DNA of 64,000 nt from NCBI RefSeq assembly GCF_021738965.1, contig NZ_JAKKOQ010000012.1, positions 62,001 through 126,000 of the forward strand, read 5' to 3'. This document shows, in pieces, positions 16,828 to 25,150 of this stretch. The notes under the pieces are model-generated. The model did no database searches. It saw only the letters and a program-made list of their open reading frames with translations, and was not told the DNA's origin. Within the stretch, counting starts at the first letter, position 1, and every line of letters starts with the position of its first letter. The DNA is from Gordonia zhenghanii. Its GTDB lineage: Bacteria > Actinomycetota > Actinomycetes > Mycobacteriales > Mycobacteriaceae. The position numbers and the translations under genes were made by a program.

Positions 16828-17708
16828 GTCCTGTCCGCGTCGAGGTCGAGGTACGCCCGTTCGAGACCACTGTGCAGGCGGGTGAACTCGGCGATCGGCG
16901 CACCCTGGCCGAGGTGGTGGGCGAGGTACGCGGCGGCCGCCGCGTCGTCGGCGAGTTCGACGACGACGGCCTGATCGGCGGGCTGGTCGACGAGCCGCAC
17001 CCGCCAGCGGGCCGCGGTCGTGGGGGCCGGCACCCGGGTGTGCCCGCCGGTCATCATGACCACGTCGTCGACCATCTCCTCGAGCTCACCGAGGATGTGC
17101 GAGGACACGAGTACCGCCGCGCCCGCATCGGCGACGGCCCGCAGCTGGGTGCGGAGCTCGATGCGCGACCGCGGATCCATGCCGGAGGCCGGCTCGTCGA
17201 GCAGCAGGATCCGCGGATGGTTGACCAGCGCTCGCGCCAGACCGAGACGTTGTTTCTGGCCACGCGACAGACCCGATGCCGGGTGGTCGGTGAACTCGGC
17301 GAGATGCACGTGGGCGAGCAGTTCGCGGGCCCGCTGGTCCGCCGCCGCCCGGTCCACGCCGTTGAGCCGAGCGAAGGCGACGAGGATCTCGCGCGGCGTC
17401 AACGACTCCCACGTCCCGAACACGTCGGGCATCCACCCGATGTGTCCGCGCATCGTCTGCGGGTCGACGACCGCCGGCATACCGCCGCCGCCCATCGTTA
17501 TGACGCCGCGGTCGGGCGCGAGTAGACCAGCGAGCATCAGCAGCAGTGTCGTCTTCCCGGCGCCGTTGGGGCCGACGAGGCCGGTGATCCGGCCCGGATG
17601 AAGCGCGATGTCGGCGTGGACGACCGCGTGGTGAGCGCCGAACGAGCGTCCGAGGCCGGCGCCCGTCAACGCGGGCGCGGGCGCGGTCATCGGTGAGGGC
17701 AGAGTCAT
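16824..17708 (-). CDS. ABC transporter ATP-binding protein
   Basis: 294 residues from ATG 17708. Walker A GPNGAGKTT near 47, signature LSRGQKQRLGLARAL near 152, Walker B ILLLDEPASGMD near 173, and H-loop VSSHILGELEEM. Of the CcmA/drug-export type, with a C-terminal tail. Its ATG overlaps the stop of the upstream hydrolase (ATGA) and its stop overlaps the permease GTG, so all three are translated as a coupled unit. Confidence 0.92.
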   Translation of the reverse strand: MTLPSPMTAPAPALTGAGLGRSFGAHHAVVHADIALHPGRITGLVGPNGAGKTTLLLMLAGLLAPDRGVITMGGGGMPAVVDPQTMRGHIGWMPDVFGTWESLTPREILVAFARLNGVDRAAADQRARELLAHVHLAEFTDHPASGLSRGQKQRLGLARALVNHPRILLLDEPASGMDPRSRIELRTQLRAVADAGAAVLVSSHILGELEEMVDDVVMMTGGHTRVPAPTTAARWRVRLVDQPADQAVVVELADDAAAAAYLAHHLGQGAPIAEFTRLHSGLERAYLDLDADRT

Positions 17709-18328
17709 CTCGACACGCTCTCGCTCACCCGTGCACGGTCGAGTGCATGCGCGACGAAGGCGAGTGCTTCGCCGTGCCAGAGGCCGAGATGGTCGAGCAT
17801 CGGATGGCGCCCGCCGGGCACCGGGATGTAGGTGGCGTCGAGGCCGCGTTCGGAGAGTTCGGCGATTCCCTTCGCCGTGCGCCGGTGCCGGGTGACGGTG
17901 TCGGCGTCGCCGTGGACCGCGACGACCCGTGCCTCGTCGTGGATCGCGCGCCAGTCGGCGAACTGCCACCACGGCGCCAGAGCGAGGATGTCGGTGACGC
18001 GTTCGTCGTCGCCGAGCTGTGCGGCGATCCGGCCGCCCATCGAATGCCCGACGACCGCGATCGGAACGTCGGGACAGTCTCGGGCCAACTCCTCGAGAGC
18101 GTTGCGGGCGTACGGCATCGGGCTGGCTTGTCCGCCGTTCCATCCGTAGACGCGGTAGCGGACTTGCCGGACGCGGACGCGCGGGCCGAACACGGACTGG
18201 ATCGACGCGGTGAACGGGTACATGCGGAGGGCCGACGGCTGCACCGGCGAGAACGGCCGGTAGCTGAAATCTGTGCCGCCGGGCAGGACGAGGACGGCGA
18301 GTTCGGTGTCGGGAAGCGACAGACGCAT
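17705..18328 (-). CDS. Alpha/beta-hydrolase (dienelactone-hydrolase-like) in the ABC operon
   Basis: 207 residues from ATG 18328, chosen for GAGGG just upstream; ATG 18340 is possible. Nucleophile motif VVGHSMGGRIAAQL, acid in VVAVHGDADTVT and histidine in GGRHPMLDHLG form a complete triad. No signal peptide. It is the first gene of an operon with the ABC ATPase and permease; it may act on the transported compound. Diverges from pgm by 68 bases. Confidence 0.82.
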   Translation of the reverse strand: MRLSLPDTELAVLVLPGGTDFSYRPFSPVQPSALRMYPFTASIQSVFGPRVRVRQVRYRVYGWNGGQASPMPYARNALEELARDCPDVPIAVVGHSMGGRIAAQLGDDERVTDILALAPWWQFADWRAIHDEARVVAVHGDADTVTRHRRTAKGIAELSERGLDATYIPVPGGRHPMLDHLGLWHGEALAFVAHALDRARVSESVSR

Positions 18329-18396
18329 GGAATCCCTCATATCCGGTGACAGGTCGACTCCGACAATAGCCAAGTACCGGTGGCACAATCGGTTCC

Positions 18397-20037
18397 ATGG
18401 CGCACCCGAGAGCTGGAACCCCTGCCCGCGACAGCGACTTGATCGATGTCGCCGCCGTCGAAAACGCTTACTACGAGCGGATACCCGACTCTGACGATCC
18501 GGCACAGCAGGTGGTCTTCGGGACGTCGGGGCACCGCGGATCGAGCCTCGCGGGGTCATTCAATGAGTCGCATGTCCTCGCGATGACGCAGGCGATCGTC
18601 GAACACCGCGAGCGGGCAGGCATCGAAGGACCGGTGTTCATCGGCTTCGACACCCACCTGTTGTCCACGCCTGCGTGGCGGTCGGCAGTCGAGGTCCTCG
18701 TCGGCAACGGCGTCGCCGTGTTCACCGCCGTCGACGACGATTACACGCCCACCCCCGCGGTGAGCCGCGCGATTCTACGGTTCAACGCGGAGAACCCCGG
18801 TGTGCTCGCCGACGGGATCGTGGTGACGCCGTCGCACAATCCGCCAGCGGAGGGCGGCTTCAAATACAACCCGCCGAGCGGCGGGCCTGCGGACACTCCG
18901 ATCACGACGCCGATCGCGGCTCGCGCCAACGAGATCCTCGCGAACGGGTTGCGGGACGTTCAGCGCGTCCCGTTCGAACGGGCCCGCGTTTCGGAACTCG
19001 TCATCGAGTACCCGTTCTCCGGGGAGTATGTGACCGCATTGGGCGACGTCGTGAATCTCGCGGCGATCGCCGCGGCGGGCGTCGAGATCGGAGCCGACCC
19101 GTTGGGCGGAGCCTCGGTGAACTACTGGAGCGAGATCAAGGACTTCTACCGGCTCGATGCGATGACGGTCGTGAACCCGACGGTCGATCCGGCGTTCGGG
19201 TTCATGACGCTCGACACCGACGGCAAGATCCGGATGGACTGCTCCTCGCCGAACGCCATGGCATCGCTGATCGCGCGGCGCGACGAATTCGACATCGCGA
19301 CCGGAAACGACGCGGACGCCGACCGGCACGGCATCGTGACCGGTGACGCCGGACTGATGAACCCGAATCATTATCTGGCGGTGGCCGTCGACTATCTGTT
19401 CTCGCATCGAGAGGGCTGGGGCGCGGGCGCGGCCGTCGGGAAGACGTTGGTGTCGTCGTCGTTGATCGATCGTGTGGTCGGCGGTCTCGGGCGCACGCTG
19501 ATGGAGGTTCCGGTCGGGTTCAAATACTTCGTCGACGGCCTGCTCGACGGCTCGGTCGCGTTCGGCGGTGAGGAGAGCGCCGGAGCATCGTTCCTGACGT
19601 TCGACGGCGCACCGTGGTCCACCGACAAGGACGGCATCATCATGGATCTCCTGGCGTCGGAGATCCTCGCGGTGACCGGCAAGAGTCCGTCGGAGCGGTA
19701 CGCCGAGTTGGCTGAGCAGTTCGGCGAATCGGCGTACGCGCGGATCGACGCGCCCGCGAATCGCGACCAGAAGGCCCGGTTGGGTGCGCTGACGGCGAGC
19801 CAGGTCTCGGCGACGGAACTGGCGGGGGAGTCGATCACGGCGATCCTCACCGAAGCTCCAGGCAACGGTCGCGCGATCGGCGGCCTGAAGGTGACGACGG
19901 AGAACGCCTGGTTCGCCGCCCGCCCGTCCGGCACCGAAGACGTCTACAAGATCTACGCCGAGTCGTTCCGCGGAGCCGATCACCTCGCGCGCGTTCAAGA
20001 ACAGGCGCAGTCCCTGGTCGACTCGGTCCTGGGATAG
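18397..20037 (+). CDS. pgm: Phosphoglucomutase (alpha-D-glucose phosphate specific)
   Basis: 546 residues, the usual length. Active-site phosphoserine S146 in VTPSHNP, the same number as in E. coli Pgm. Metal loop [10 protein letters not shown], sugar loop [11 protein letters not shown] and phosphate loop [10 protein letters not shown] are intact. It interconverts glucose-1-P and glucose-6-P for glycogen, trehalose and cell-wall sugar nucleotides. Equivalent to PgmA (Rv3068c). Followed by TCGA repeats. Confidence 0.96.
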   Translation: MAHPRAGTPARDSDLIDVAAVENAYYERIPDSDDPAQQVVFGTSGHRGSSLAGSFNESHVLAMTQAIVEHRERAGIEGPVFIGFDTHLLSTPAWRSAVEVLVGNGVAVFTAVDDDYTPTPAVSRAILRFNAENPGVLADGIVVTPSHNPPAEGGFKYNPPSGGPADTPITTPIAARANEILANGLRDVQRVPFERARVSELVIEYPFSGEYVTALGDVVNLAAIAAAGVEIGADPLGGASVNYWSEIKDFYRLDAMTVVNPTVDPAFGFMTLDTDGKIRMDCSSPNAMASLIARRDEFDIATGNDADADRHGIVTGDAGLMNPNHYLAVAVDYLFSHREGWGAGAAVGKTLVSSSLIDRVVGGLGRTLMEVPVGFKYFVDGLLDGSVAFGGEESAGASFLTFDGAPWSTDKDGIIMDLLASEILAVTGKSPSERYAELAEQFGESAYARIDAPANRDQKARLGALTASQVSATELAGESITAILTEAPGNGRAIGGLKVTTENAWFAARPSGTEDVYKIYAESFRGADHLARVQEQAQSLVDSVLG

Positions 20038-20172
20038 GCCGCCGGTCGAGCCCCAACCGCTGGTCGAGCCCCCGCCGCTGGTCGAGCGGAGTCGAGCCCC
20101 CCTTTCTCGCTGGCCGAGCCCCCCAACCGCTGGTCGAGCGGAGTCGAGACCGCGGAGTCGAGACCTCTCCCG
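20038..20172. repeat. Cluster of TCGA-type intergenic repeats
   Basis: At least five units of the form CGCTGGTCGAGC(GGAGTCGAGAC)C lie between pgm and the DsbA-like gene, some full length and some cut to CCGCTGGTCGAGCCCC. Adjacent units are separated by a few C residues. Confidence 0.85.
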
Positions 20173-20186
20173 CTAGAGTCGAGGGC

Positions 20187-20912
20187 GTGAGCAAGAGCAG
20201 CGAGCGCACCAACGCGAAGTACGAACCGCAAGCCACGTCGAGCAGGATGTCGTACATCCTGATCGGGTTGGGCGTCTTCGTGGTGGTCGCAGTGGTGGTC
20301 GGCGGGTACCTGTGGCAGTCGAACAAGACGTATCCGCCTGTCGAGGACACCGTGCTCGCCGAGAATGCGTCGTTCATCGTCGGGGAGCGGACGGCTCCGG
20401 AGACCATCGACGTGTTCGAGGACTTCAACTGTCCGCACTGCAAGGAGTTCGAGGCCAGTTCGGGGCCTGCCATCCAGTCGAAGGTCACTGAGGGGACGGT
20501 CCGCGTCCGCTACCACATGCTGAACTTCTTGGACTCCGACTCGGAGTCGGGTGACTTCTCCTCCCGCGGCGCGGGCGCGATCCTCTGCGTCGCCCGCAAC
20601 GACGACCGCGACGCCTTCTGGAAGCTGCACTCGGCGTTGTTCGCGAAGTCGGGCGACGACCCGTCTAACGCGGAGATCGCGAAGCTGGCAGCCGACGCCG
20701 GCGCAGGCCCGGCCTCGCAGAAGTGCATCGCCGACGGCGCGCTCGTCGACGAAGCGCGGGGGATGGCGGACGAGTCGAGTACGCAGCTCGAGAACTCGAA
20801 CGACGGGAACGTCATGACGCCGAGCGTCCTCTCCGCGGGTTCTCAGGTCGACGGAATCATGAACGGTCCAGCCTGGCTCGACGAGCTGATCGCGAACCCG
20901 CCCAAATCCTGA
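20187..20912 (+). CDS. Membrane-anchored DsbA-like thiol oxidoreductase
   Basis: 241 residues from GTG. One membrane helix at 22-43 (YILIGLGVFVVVAVVVGGYLW) places a thioredoxin-fold domain outside. Active site NCPHCKEF at about 81-84 (CPHC), and the cis-Pro loop VMTPSVL near 213. The insert has two further cysteines (ILCVAR, QKCIAD) that may pair. It belongs to the DsbA/thioredoxin_4 group that makes or isomerises disulfides in secreted proteins of actinobacteria. Confidence 0.9.
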   Translation: MSKSSERTNAKYEPQATSSRMSYILIGLGVFVVVAVVVGGYLWQSNKTYPPVEDTVLAENASFIVGERTAPETIDVFEDFNCPHCKEFEASSGPAIQSKVTEGTVRVRYHMLNFLDSDSESGDFSSRGAGAILCVARNDDRDAFWKLHSALFAKSGDDPSNAEIAKLAADAGAGPASQKCIADGALVDEARGMADESSTQLENSNDGNVMTPSVLSAGSQVDGIMNGPAWLDELIANPPKS

Positions 20913-20926
20913 CCCGTTTCCTCGCT

Positions 20927-20943
20927 GGTCGAGCGGAGTCGGG
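20927..20943. repeat. Single TCGA-type repeat unit
   Basis: GCTGGTCGAGCGGAGTCG, one unit of the dispersed family, just after the DsbA-like gene. Confidence 0.7.
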
Positions 20944-20947
20944 GATT

Positions 20948-21009
20948 ACTCTCACGTACTGCGCCGATGACAGCCGTATTTCCGCTCGAGTGGCGCTATA
21001 GGTGAGAGT
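20948..21009. terminator. Long inverted repeat between convergent genes
   Basis: ACTCTCAC (20948-20955) pairs with GTGAGAGT (21002-21009), and inside it GCGCC (20961-20965) with GGCGC (20992-20996). The repeat spans most of the gap between the stops of the DsbA-like and glutamate-synthase-like genes and could terminate both. Confidence 0.5.
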
Positions 21010-21024
21010 TGTGCCAGCCGCGCG

Positions 21025-22680
21025 TCAGACGGCGAGTGGTCCGTCGGTCGTGGTGATCGGCGGGTTGTACTCGTCTGGTTCGGACTCGTACAGCGACGCG
21101 AGCACGAACGAGTCGCTGCGGGAGTAATCCCAGTCTGCGCGCCACGACTCCGGCGGATCGGTCAGGAGTTCGCCGGGAGTGAGCCATTCGTAGAGGTCGA
21201 CGTACGACTTGGACTCGTTGGGTCCGACGGTCCGCATCAGCATCGATGCGTTGAGGTCGGCGAAGCTGTTGAGTCCCATCGACGCGATCAGTTGCTTGGC
21301 GTTGTCGACGACGTTGCGTTGCAGGTTGTAGACCCGCTCGGTCTTGTCGGGAACGTCGAGTGCGCGCGCCCGCTTCGGGTCTTGGGTGGCGACGCCGACG
21401 GGGCACTTGTTGGTGTGGCAGGCCTGCGCTTGGATGCAGCCGACCGCCATCATCATGGCGCGGGCGGCAAGCGTGAAGTCGGCGCCTTGGATGATGCGTT
21501 TGACGATGTCGACGCCGTTGGTGATCTTGCCGGACGCTCCGACGCGGATCTGGCCGCGCAGTCCGGTGCCGACGAGCGCGTTGTGGACGGTCATCAGCCC
21601 TTGTGTCAGCGGCATGCCGACGTTGTCCTCGAACTCGACGGGCGCGGCTCCCGTGCCGCCCTCGGAGCCGTCGACGATGATGAAGTCTGGTGCGATGCCG
21701 GTGCTGATGATCGCCTTGCAGATGCCGAGGAGCTCGCTGCGCGAGCCGACGCACAGTTTGAAGCCGACGGGTTTGCCGCCGGACAGGTCGCGTAGCTGTC
21801 CGATGAACTCGCAGAGGCCTTCCGGCGTATGGAACCGGTTGTGCGACGGCGGTGAGACGACGGTCTTGCCGACGGGGACGCCGCGCATCTCGGCGATCTC
21901 AGCGGTGACCTTGGCCCCGGGCATCACGCCGCCGAGCCCGGGCTTCGCGCCTTGAGACAGTTTGATCGACACGCACTTGATCGACGGAGCCCGCACCTTC
22001 TGCGCGAACGTGTCCGGGTCGAAACGGCCGTCGGCAGTACGGCAGCCGAAGTAGCCGGTGCCGATCTCCCAGATGAGGTCACCGCCGGGCTGCAGGTGAT
22101 ACGGGCTCAGTCCGCCTTCGCCGGTGTCGTGGGCGAATCCGCCGCGGGCCGCACCGCCGTTGAGCGCGAGGATCGCGTTGGCCGAGAGTGAACCGAAGCT
22201 CATGGCGGAGACGTTGTAGATCGCCATGTCGTACGGCTGGGTGCACGACGGGCCGCCGATCCGCACGCGGGGGACGCCCGCTCGGGCGGGGCGGGCGGCG
22301 ATGGAGTGTCGAACGAACTCGGCGCCGATTTTGTTGACGTCGCGTTGGGTGCCGAACGGGTCGACGTCTTTGATGTCTTTGGCCCGCTCATAGATGGTGC
22401 TGCGCGTGTTCCTGTCGAACGGTGCGCCGTCGGTGTTGCGTTCGACGAAATACTGCTGGATCTCCGGTCGGATCGATTCCAGGAAGAATCGGAAGTGGCC
22501 GAGCACCGGGTAGTTCCGCAGGATGCTGTGGTCGCGCTGCATCAGGTCGTAGGCGCCGATCGCGGCGACCACGACGAGCGGGACCGTCAGGAACAGCCAC
22601 CACACGGAGACGCCGAACACGAGTATCAGAGTGAGGGCCGCGACGATCCAGAGGGAGAGGACTGCGAGCCATCGGATCAT
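21025..22680 (-). CDS. FMN-binding glutamate synthase family protein, membrane-anchored
   Basis: 551 residues. Two membrane helices in the first 45 residues (WLAVLSLWIVAALTLILVFG and WLFLTVPLVVVAAIGAY) precede a glutamate-synthase central/FMN domain: YNVSAMSFGSLSANAI, SIKLSQGAKPGLGG, DFIIVDGSEGGTGAAP, QIRVGASGKITNG. The 3Fe-4S cysteines of GltB are present as C-x5-C-x4-C in GCIQAQACHTNKCPVG. There is no glutaminase domain, so it is not a full GOGAT; such stand-alone proteins are common and uncharacterised. Two palindromes lie upstream. Confidence 0.9.
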   Translation of the reverse strand: MIRWLAVLSLWIVAALTLILVFGVSVWWLFLTVPLVVVAAIGAYDLMQRDHSILRNYPVLGHFRFFLESIRPEIQQYFVERNTDGAPFDRNTRSTIYERAKDIKDVDPFGTQRDVNKIGAEFVRHSIAARPARAGVPRVRIGGPSCTQPYDMAIYNVSAMSFGSLSANAILALNGGAARGGFAHDTGEGGLSPYHLQPGGDLIWEIGTGYFGCRTADGRFDPDTFAQKVRAPSIKCVSIKLSQGAKPGLGGVMPGAKVTAEIAEMRGVPVGKTVVSPPSHNRFHTPEGLCEFIGQLRDLSGGKPVGFKLCVGSRSELLGICKAIISTGIAPDFIIVDGSEGGTGAAPVEFEDNVGMPLTQGLMTVHNALVGTGLRGQIRVGASGKITNGVDIVKRIIQGADFTLAARAMMMAVGCIQAQACHTNKCPVGVATQDPKRARALDVPDKTERVYNLQRNVVDNAKQLIASMGLNSFADLNASMLMRTVGPNESKSYVDLYEWLTPGELLTDPPESWRADWDYSRSDSFVLASLYESEPDEYNPPITTTDGPLAV

Positions 22681-22766
22681 GAGAACTGAACCTTCCGTCG
22701 TCGTCGATCGCGTGGGGCGCGCGTCATCGGCCCCGCCGCGGCCAGACTACGTCGACTACTCGGACA

Positions 22767-22817
22767 GGTGTTGCATACAGCAACACCGGGGAGAGGCGAC
22801 CAGTGGATTTGGTCGCC
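22767..22817. promoter_or_regulatory. Two inverted repeats upstream of the glutamate-synthase-like gene
   Basis: GGTGTTGC-ATACA-GCAACACC at 22767-22787 is a perfect eight-pair palindrome; GGCGACCA, 7 bases, TGGTCGCC follows at 22795-22817. Both lie in the divergent gap between the glutamate-synthase-like gene and tRNA-Ala. The first looks like an operator for an HTH dimer; no regulator gene is adjacent. Confidence 0.55.
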
Positions 22818-22838
22818 GTTTACGGGGTGGGGTAGGTT
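22809..22838 (+). promoter_or_regulatory. Candidate promoter of tRNA-Ala
   Basis: TTGGTC (22809-22814), an 18-base spacer and TAGGTT (22833-22838), about 36 bases before the tRNA. The -35 lies inside the second inverted repeat. Confidence 0.35.
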
Positions 22839-22873
22839 AACTAGCGCACCCGATCGGGGGCACAACTGAACAC

Positions 22874-22946
22874 GGGGCTATGGCGCAGCTGGTAGCGCAC
22901 CACACTGGCAGTGTGGGGGTCAGGGGTTCGAATCCCCTTAGCTCCA
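22874..22946 (+). tRNA. tRNA-Ala (anticodon GGC)
   Basis: GGGGCTA acceptor pairs with TAGCTCC; D arm GCGCAGCTGGTAGCGC; anticodon stem CACAC / GTGTG around CTGGCAG, anticodon GGC; T arm AGGGGTTCGAATCCCCT. 73 bases, CCA not encoded. Reads GCC (and GCU). Confidence 0.96.
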
Positions 22947-22950
22947 CCCA

Positions 22951-22988
22951 CGAATGGCCGGTCAGAGACGTTTCTGACCGGCCATTCG
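22951..22988 (+). terminator. Stem-loop after tRNA-Ala
   Basis: CGAATGGCCGGTCAGA and TCTGACCGGCCATTCG form 16 pairs round a short loop, 5 bases after the tRNA. No clear U tract (CATTTCG follows), but position and strength indicate tRNA transcript termination. Confidence 0.75.
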
Positions 22989-23125
22989 GCATTTCGCCGA
23001 CCGCCATTTCGGGTGACTGGCATCACCCGTACCGCGCTCTGGCTAGCGTCGTGCGACGTTCACCAAGTAGCCTCGCCGTGTCCTTACCGTTTCCGAAACG
23101 TTATCTACCTCCGAACGGACAGACT

Positions 23126-23830
23126 TTGTCTCGACACCGCGTAACTGCTGACACCACCTTGACCCTCGCCGACCTCGGCGTCACCTCCCAGACCCGCGAA
23201 GCGGGCCGCCATCGGGTGGTCACGGCGCGCCGGACCGCGATGCCGGTGCGTATCGGCGCCGTCGCCGCCATCGCCGGCGCGATCGGCCTCGCCGGCGCCA
23301 CCGCCGGTGAAGTCGCCGCCAAGCCCTCGTCGCCGATAACGCTCCCGGACGGCGTGAAGCTGCCGGAGAACCTGAAGGTTCCCAAGAACCTGCCGCAGGA
23401 CCTCGACAACGCGCTCCGCGACCTGCTTCCGCGGACCGGTCAGGGCCGCGCCGTGAAGCCGGCGAGCGGAACAGTCACGTCGAATTACGGCGCACGATGG
23501 GGCGCCCACCACGACGGCATCGACATCGCGAACAAGACCGGCACCCCGGTGTACGCCGTGACCGACGGCGTGGTCCTCGAAGCAGGGCCGGCCTCGGGCT
23601 ACGGACAGTGGATTCGGGTCCGCCAGGACGACGGCACCACCGCGATCTTCGGCCACGTCGAGCAGATCTTCGTGAACGCAGGCGAGAAAGTGCATGCGGG
23701 CGAGAAGATCGGCACCGTGGGCAGCCGTGGCAATTCCACCGGACCCCACCTGCACTACGAGGTCCACAACGCCGCCGGTGCCCCGATCAACCCGCACACC
23801 TGGTTGGCCAAGCGCGGCGTTCAGCCCTGA
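23126..23830 (+). CDS. Secreted M23-family (LytM) peptidase
   Basis: 234 residues from a TTG at 23126, chosen because the frame reads back into the tRNA and terminator with no better start; a GTG further in is possible. A basic segment (RHRVVTARRT) precedes a hydrophobic stretch (IGAVAAIAGAIGLAGATAGEVAA), a signal peptide or anchor, at about 36-65. A Pro/Lys-rich linker leads to the M23 domain with its zinc motifs HHDGID (HxxxD) and HLHYE (HxH) and GTVGSRGNSTGPH. It should cut peptidoglycan crosslinks outside the membrane. The gap 22989-23125 holds the palindrome CGTTTCCGAAACG at about 23089; I see no riboswitch. Confidence 0.88.
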   Translation: MSRHRVTADTTLTLADLGVTSQTREAGRHRVVTARRTAMPVRIGAVAAIAGAIGLAGATAGEVAAKPSSPITLPDGVKLPENLKVPKNLPQDLDNALRDLLPRTGQGRAVKPASGTVTSNYGARWGAHHDGIDIANKTGTPVYAVTDGVVLEAGPASGYGQWIRVRQDDGTTAIFGHVEQIFVNAGEKVHAGEKIGTVGSRGNSTGPHLHYEVHNAAGAPINPHTWLAKRGVQP

Positions 23831-23838
23831 TCTGACAG

Positions 23839-23867
23839 CGAGTCGGCGGCAACACGCCGCCGACTCG
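23839..23867 (+). terminator. Terminator hairpin after the M23 peptidase
   Basis: CGAGTCGGCGGC, loop AACAC, GCCGCCGACTCG: 12 perfect pairs, 8 bases past the stop. No U run follows. Confidence 0.7.
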
Positions 23868-23940
23868 CGTCAGTGGTACCGCTGAGGCCATAGGAGCCCG
23901 GATAGACCGCCCTACCTGCTGAGCGGCACCACTGACGCGA
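23865..23940. repeat. 76-base element with 22-base terminal inverted repeats
   Basis: TCGCGTCAGTGGTACCGCTGAG at the left matches the complement of CTGAGCGGCACCACTGACGCGA at the right with two mismatches; 32 bases lie between. It overlaps the preceding hairpin by three bases and fills the gap to the dehydrogenase. It may be a second terminator for the convergent dehydrogenase or a miniature repeat element. Confidence 0.6.
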
Positions 23941-23968
23941 GGGCGACGTTCAACTAACTGCAGCGTGC

Positions 23969-25051
23969 TCACCGCCGAGGATCGATGAGCACCTTCCCGG
24001 ACGAATCCGCGGTCGCTGCAGCGAACGCCGCCGCCACGTCGTCGAGTGGGACGTGCTGCGAGACGATCTCGACGGTGGGGATGCCCTCGTCGGCCGCGAT
24101 CGCGAGGGCGGCCGCGACGTCGTCCTCGGTGTAGGCCGCGCAGCCCTGCACGCGGATCTCCCAGTCCTGAATGATCGGCATCGGGAGCGATGCCTCCCGC
24201 GCGGGGACGCCGACCACGAGGACTGTCCCGGCCCGGCGGAGGAGTCCGACCGCCTGAGTGAGTGAGCCCTGCGACGCGACGCAGTCCAGGACGACGTCGG
24301 CCGGTCCGCCCAGTGCGCTGCGCACCTGGTCGTCGACGTCGGTGGCCGACGCCACGACGCCTCCGGCGGCGCCGACCCGTTCCGCGCGGTCGAGTTTTCC
24401 CTGGTCCATGTCAGTGACCACGACACGGTCGGCACCGGCGTGCAGCGCCGCAACGACCGCCAGAACGCCGATCGTTCCCGCGCCGAGAACGACGACGCGG
24501 GCTCCGGCGAGGTCGCCGGCGAGGTCGCCGGCGATCCGGACGGCGTGCACCGGTGTCGCGAGGCATTCAACGAGGACCGCCGTCGCGTCGTCCACGTGGT
24601 CTGGCACCGGAAACACATTGCGTTCCGGCGCCACGAAATACTCTGCAAGCGCGCCGGACCAGTGCCGTGAGACGTCGCAGCCGATCCACGACAGCGTCTC
24701 GCACGCGTTGCTGCGGCCAGCCCGACAGTTCGCGCACTTCCCGCAGGCGACGTTCGGCTTGAGGAGAACCCGCTGTCCGACGGTCAGCGCGGAGACTGAT
24801 TCGCCGACCGCGACGACGGTGCCGACCGCCTCGTGCCCGGGCGCGTAATCGCGGTCGAGGAACGGGTGATGGCCTGCGAGCGCATGCGTGTCCGAGCCGC
24901 AGATCCCGACGAGGGAACTGCGCACCAGCACTTGCTCCGGCTCAGGGGTAGGCACCGGTCGCTGCTCGATCACCACGTCACGGGTCGGTCGGACGAGTGC
25001 GCCGCGCATGGTCCATTGATCAGGAGAGTCTTCGGTGAGATCGGTCGGCAT
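23969..25051 (-). CDS. Zinc-binding alcohol dehydrogenase family protein
   Basis: 360 residues from ATG 25051 (GTG 25057 also possible). Medium-chain dehydrogenase pattern: catalytic zinc residues in GICGSDTHA and PGHEAVG, structural zinc cysteines in CGKCANCRAGRSNAC, cofactor fold VVVLGAGTIGVLAVV, and an acidic end of the second strand (VVTDMD) suggesting NAD+ preference. Alcohol or polyol substrate not readable. The stretch GDLAGDLAGA shows a local 12-base duplication. Confidence 0.9.
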   Translation of the reverse strand: MPTDLTEDSPDQWTMRGALVRPTRDVVIEQRPVPTPEPEQVLVRSSLVGICGSDTHALAGHHPFLDRDYAPGHEAVGTVVAVGESVSALTVGQRVLLKPNVACGKCANCRAGRSNACETLSWIGCDVSRHWSGALAEYFVAPERNVFPVPDHVDDATAVLVECLATPVHAVRIAGDLAGDLAGARVVVLGAGTIGVLAVVAALHAGADRVVVTDMDQGKLDRAERVGAAGGVVASATDVDDQVRSALGGPADVVLDCVASQGSLTQAVGLLRRAGTVLVVGVPAREASLPMPIIQDWEIRVQGCAAYTEDDVAAALAIAADEGIPTVEIVSQHVPLDDVAAAFAAATADSSGKVLIDPRR

Positions 25052-25106
25052 CGTCACAGACTATCGACAGGGTGCGTGGTCGCGACGATTGTGACGCGAG
25101 TGGTGT

Positions 25107-25149
25107 GTCAGTCAGGGGCACTGGTGGTGACCGTCGTTGCCCCACTGAC
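25107..25149 (+). promoter_or_regulatory. Inverted repeat immediately before jetA
   Basis: GTCAGTCAGGGGC and GCCCCACTGAC pair (11 pairs, CA bulged) and end one base before the proposed jetA ATG. It could be an operator or an mRNA hairpin hiding the start; no ribosome site is visible between it and the ATG. Confidence 0.45.
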
Positions 25150-25150
25150 G

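Noticed and set aside
22989..23125. Riboswitch (for example c-di-AMP type) before the M23 peptidase
   Set aside because: Looked for because wall hydrolases of actinobacteria often have one; only a short palindrome is visible and no riboswitch core could be recognised.
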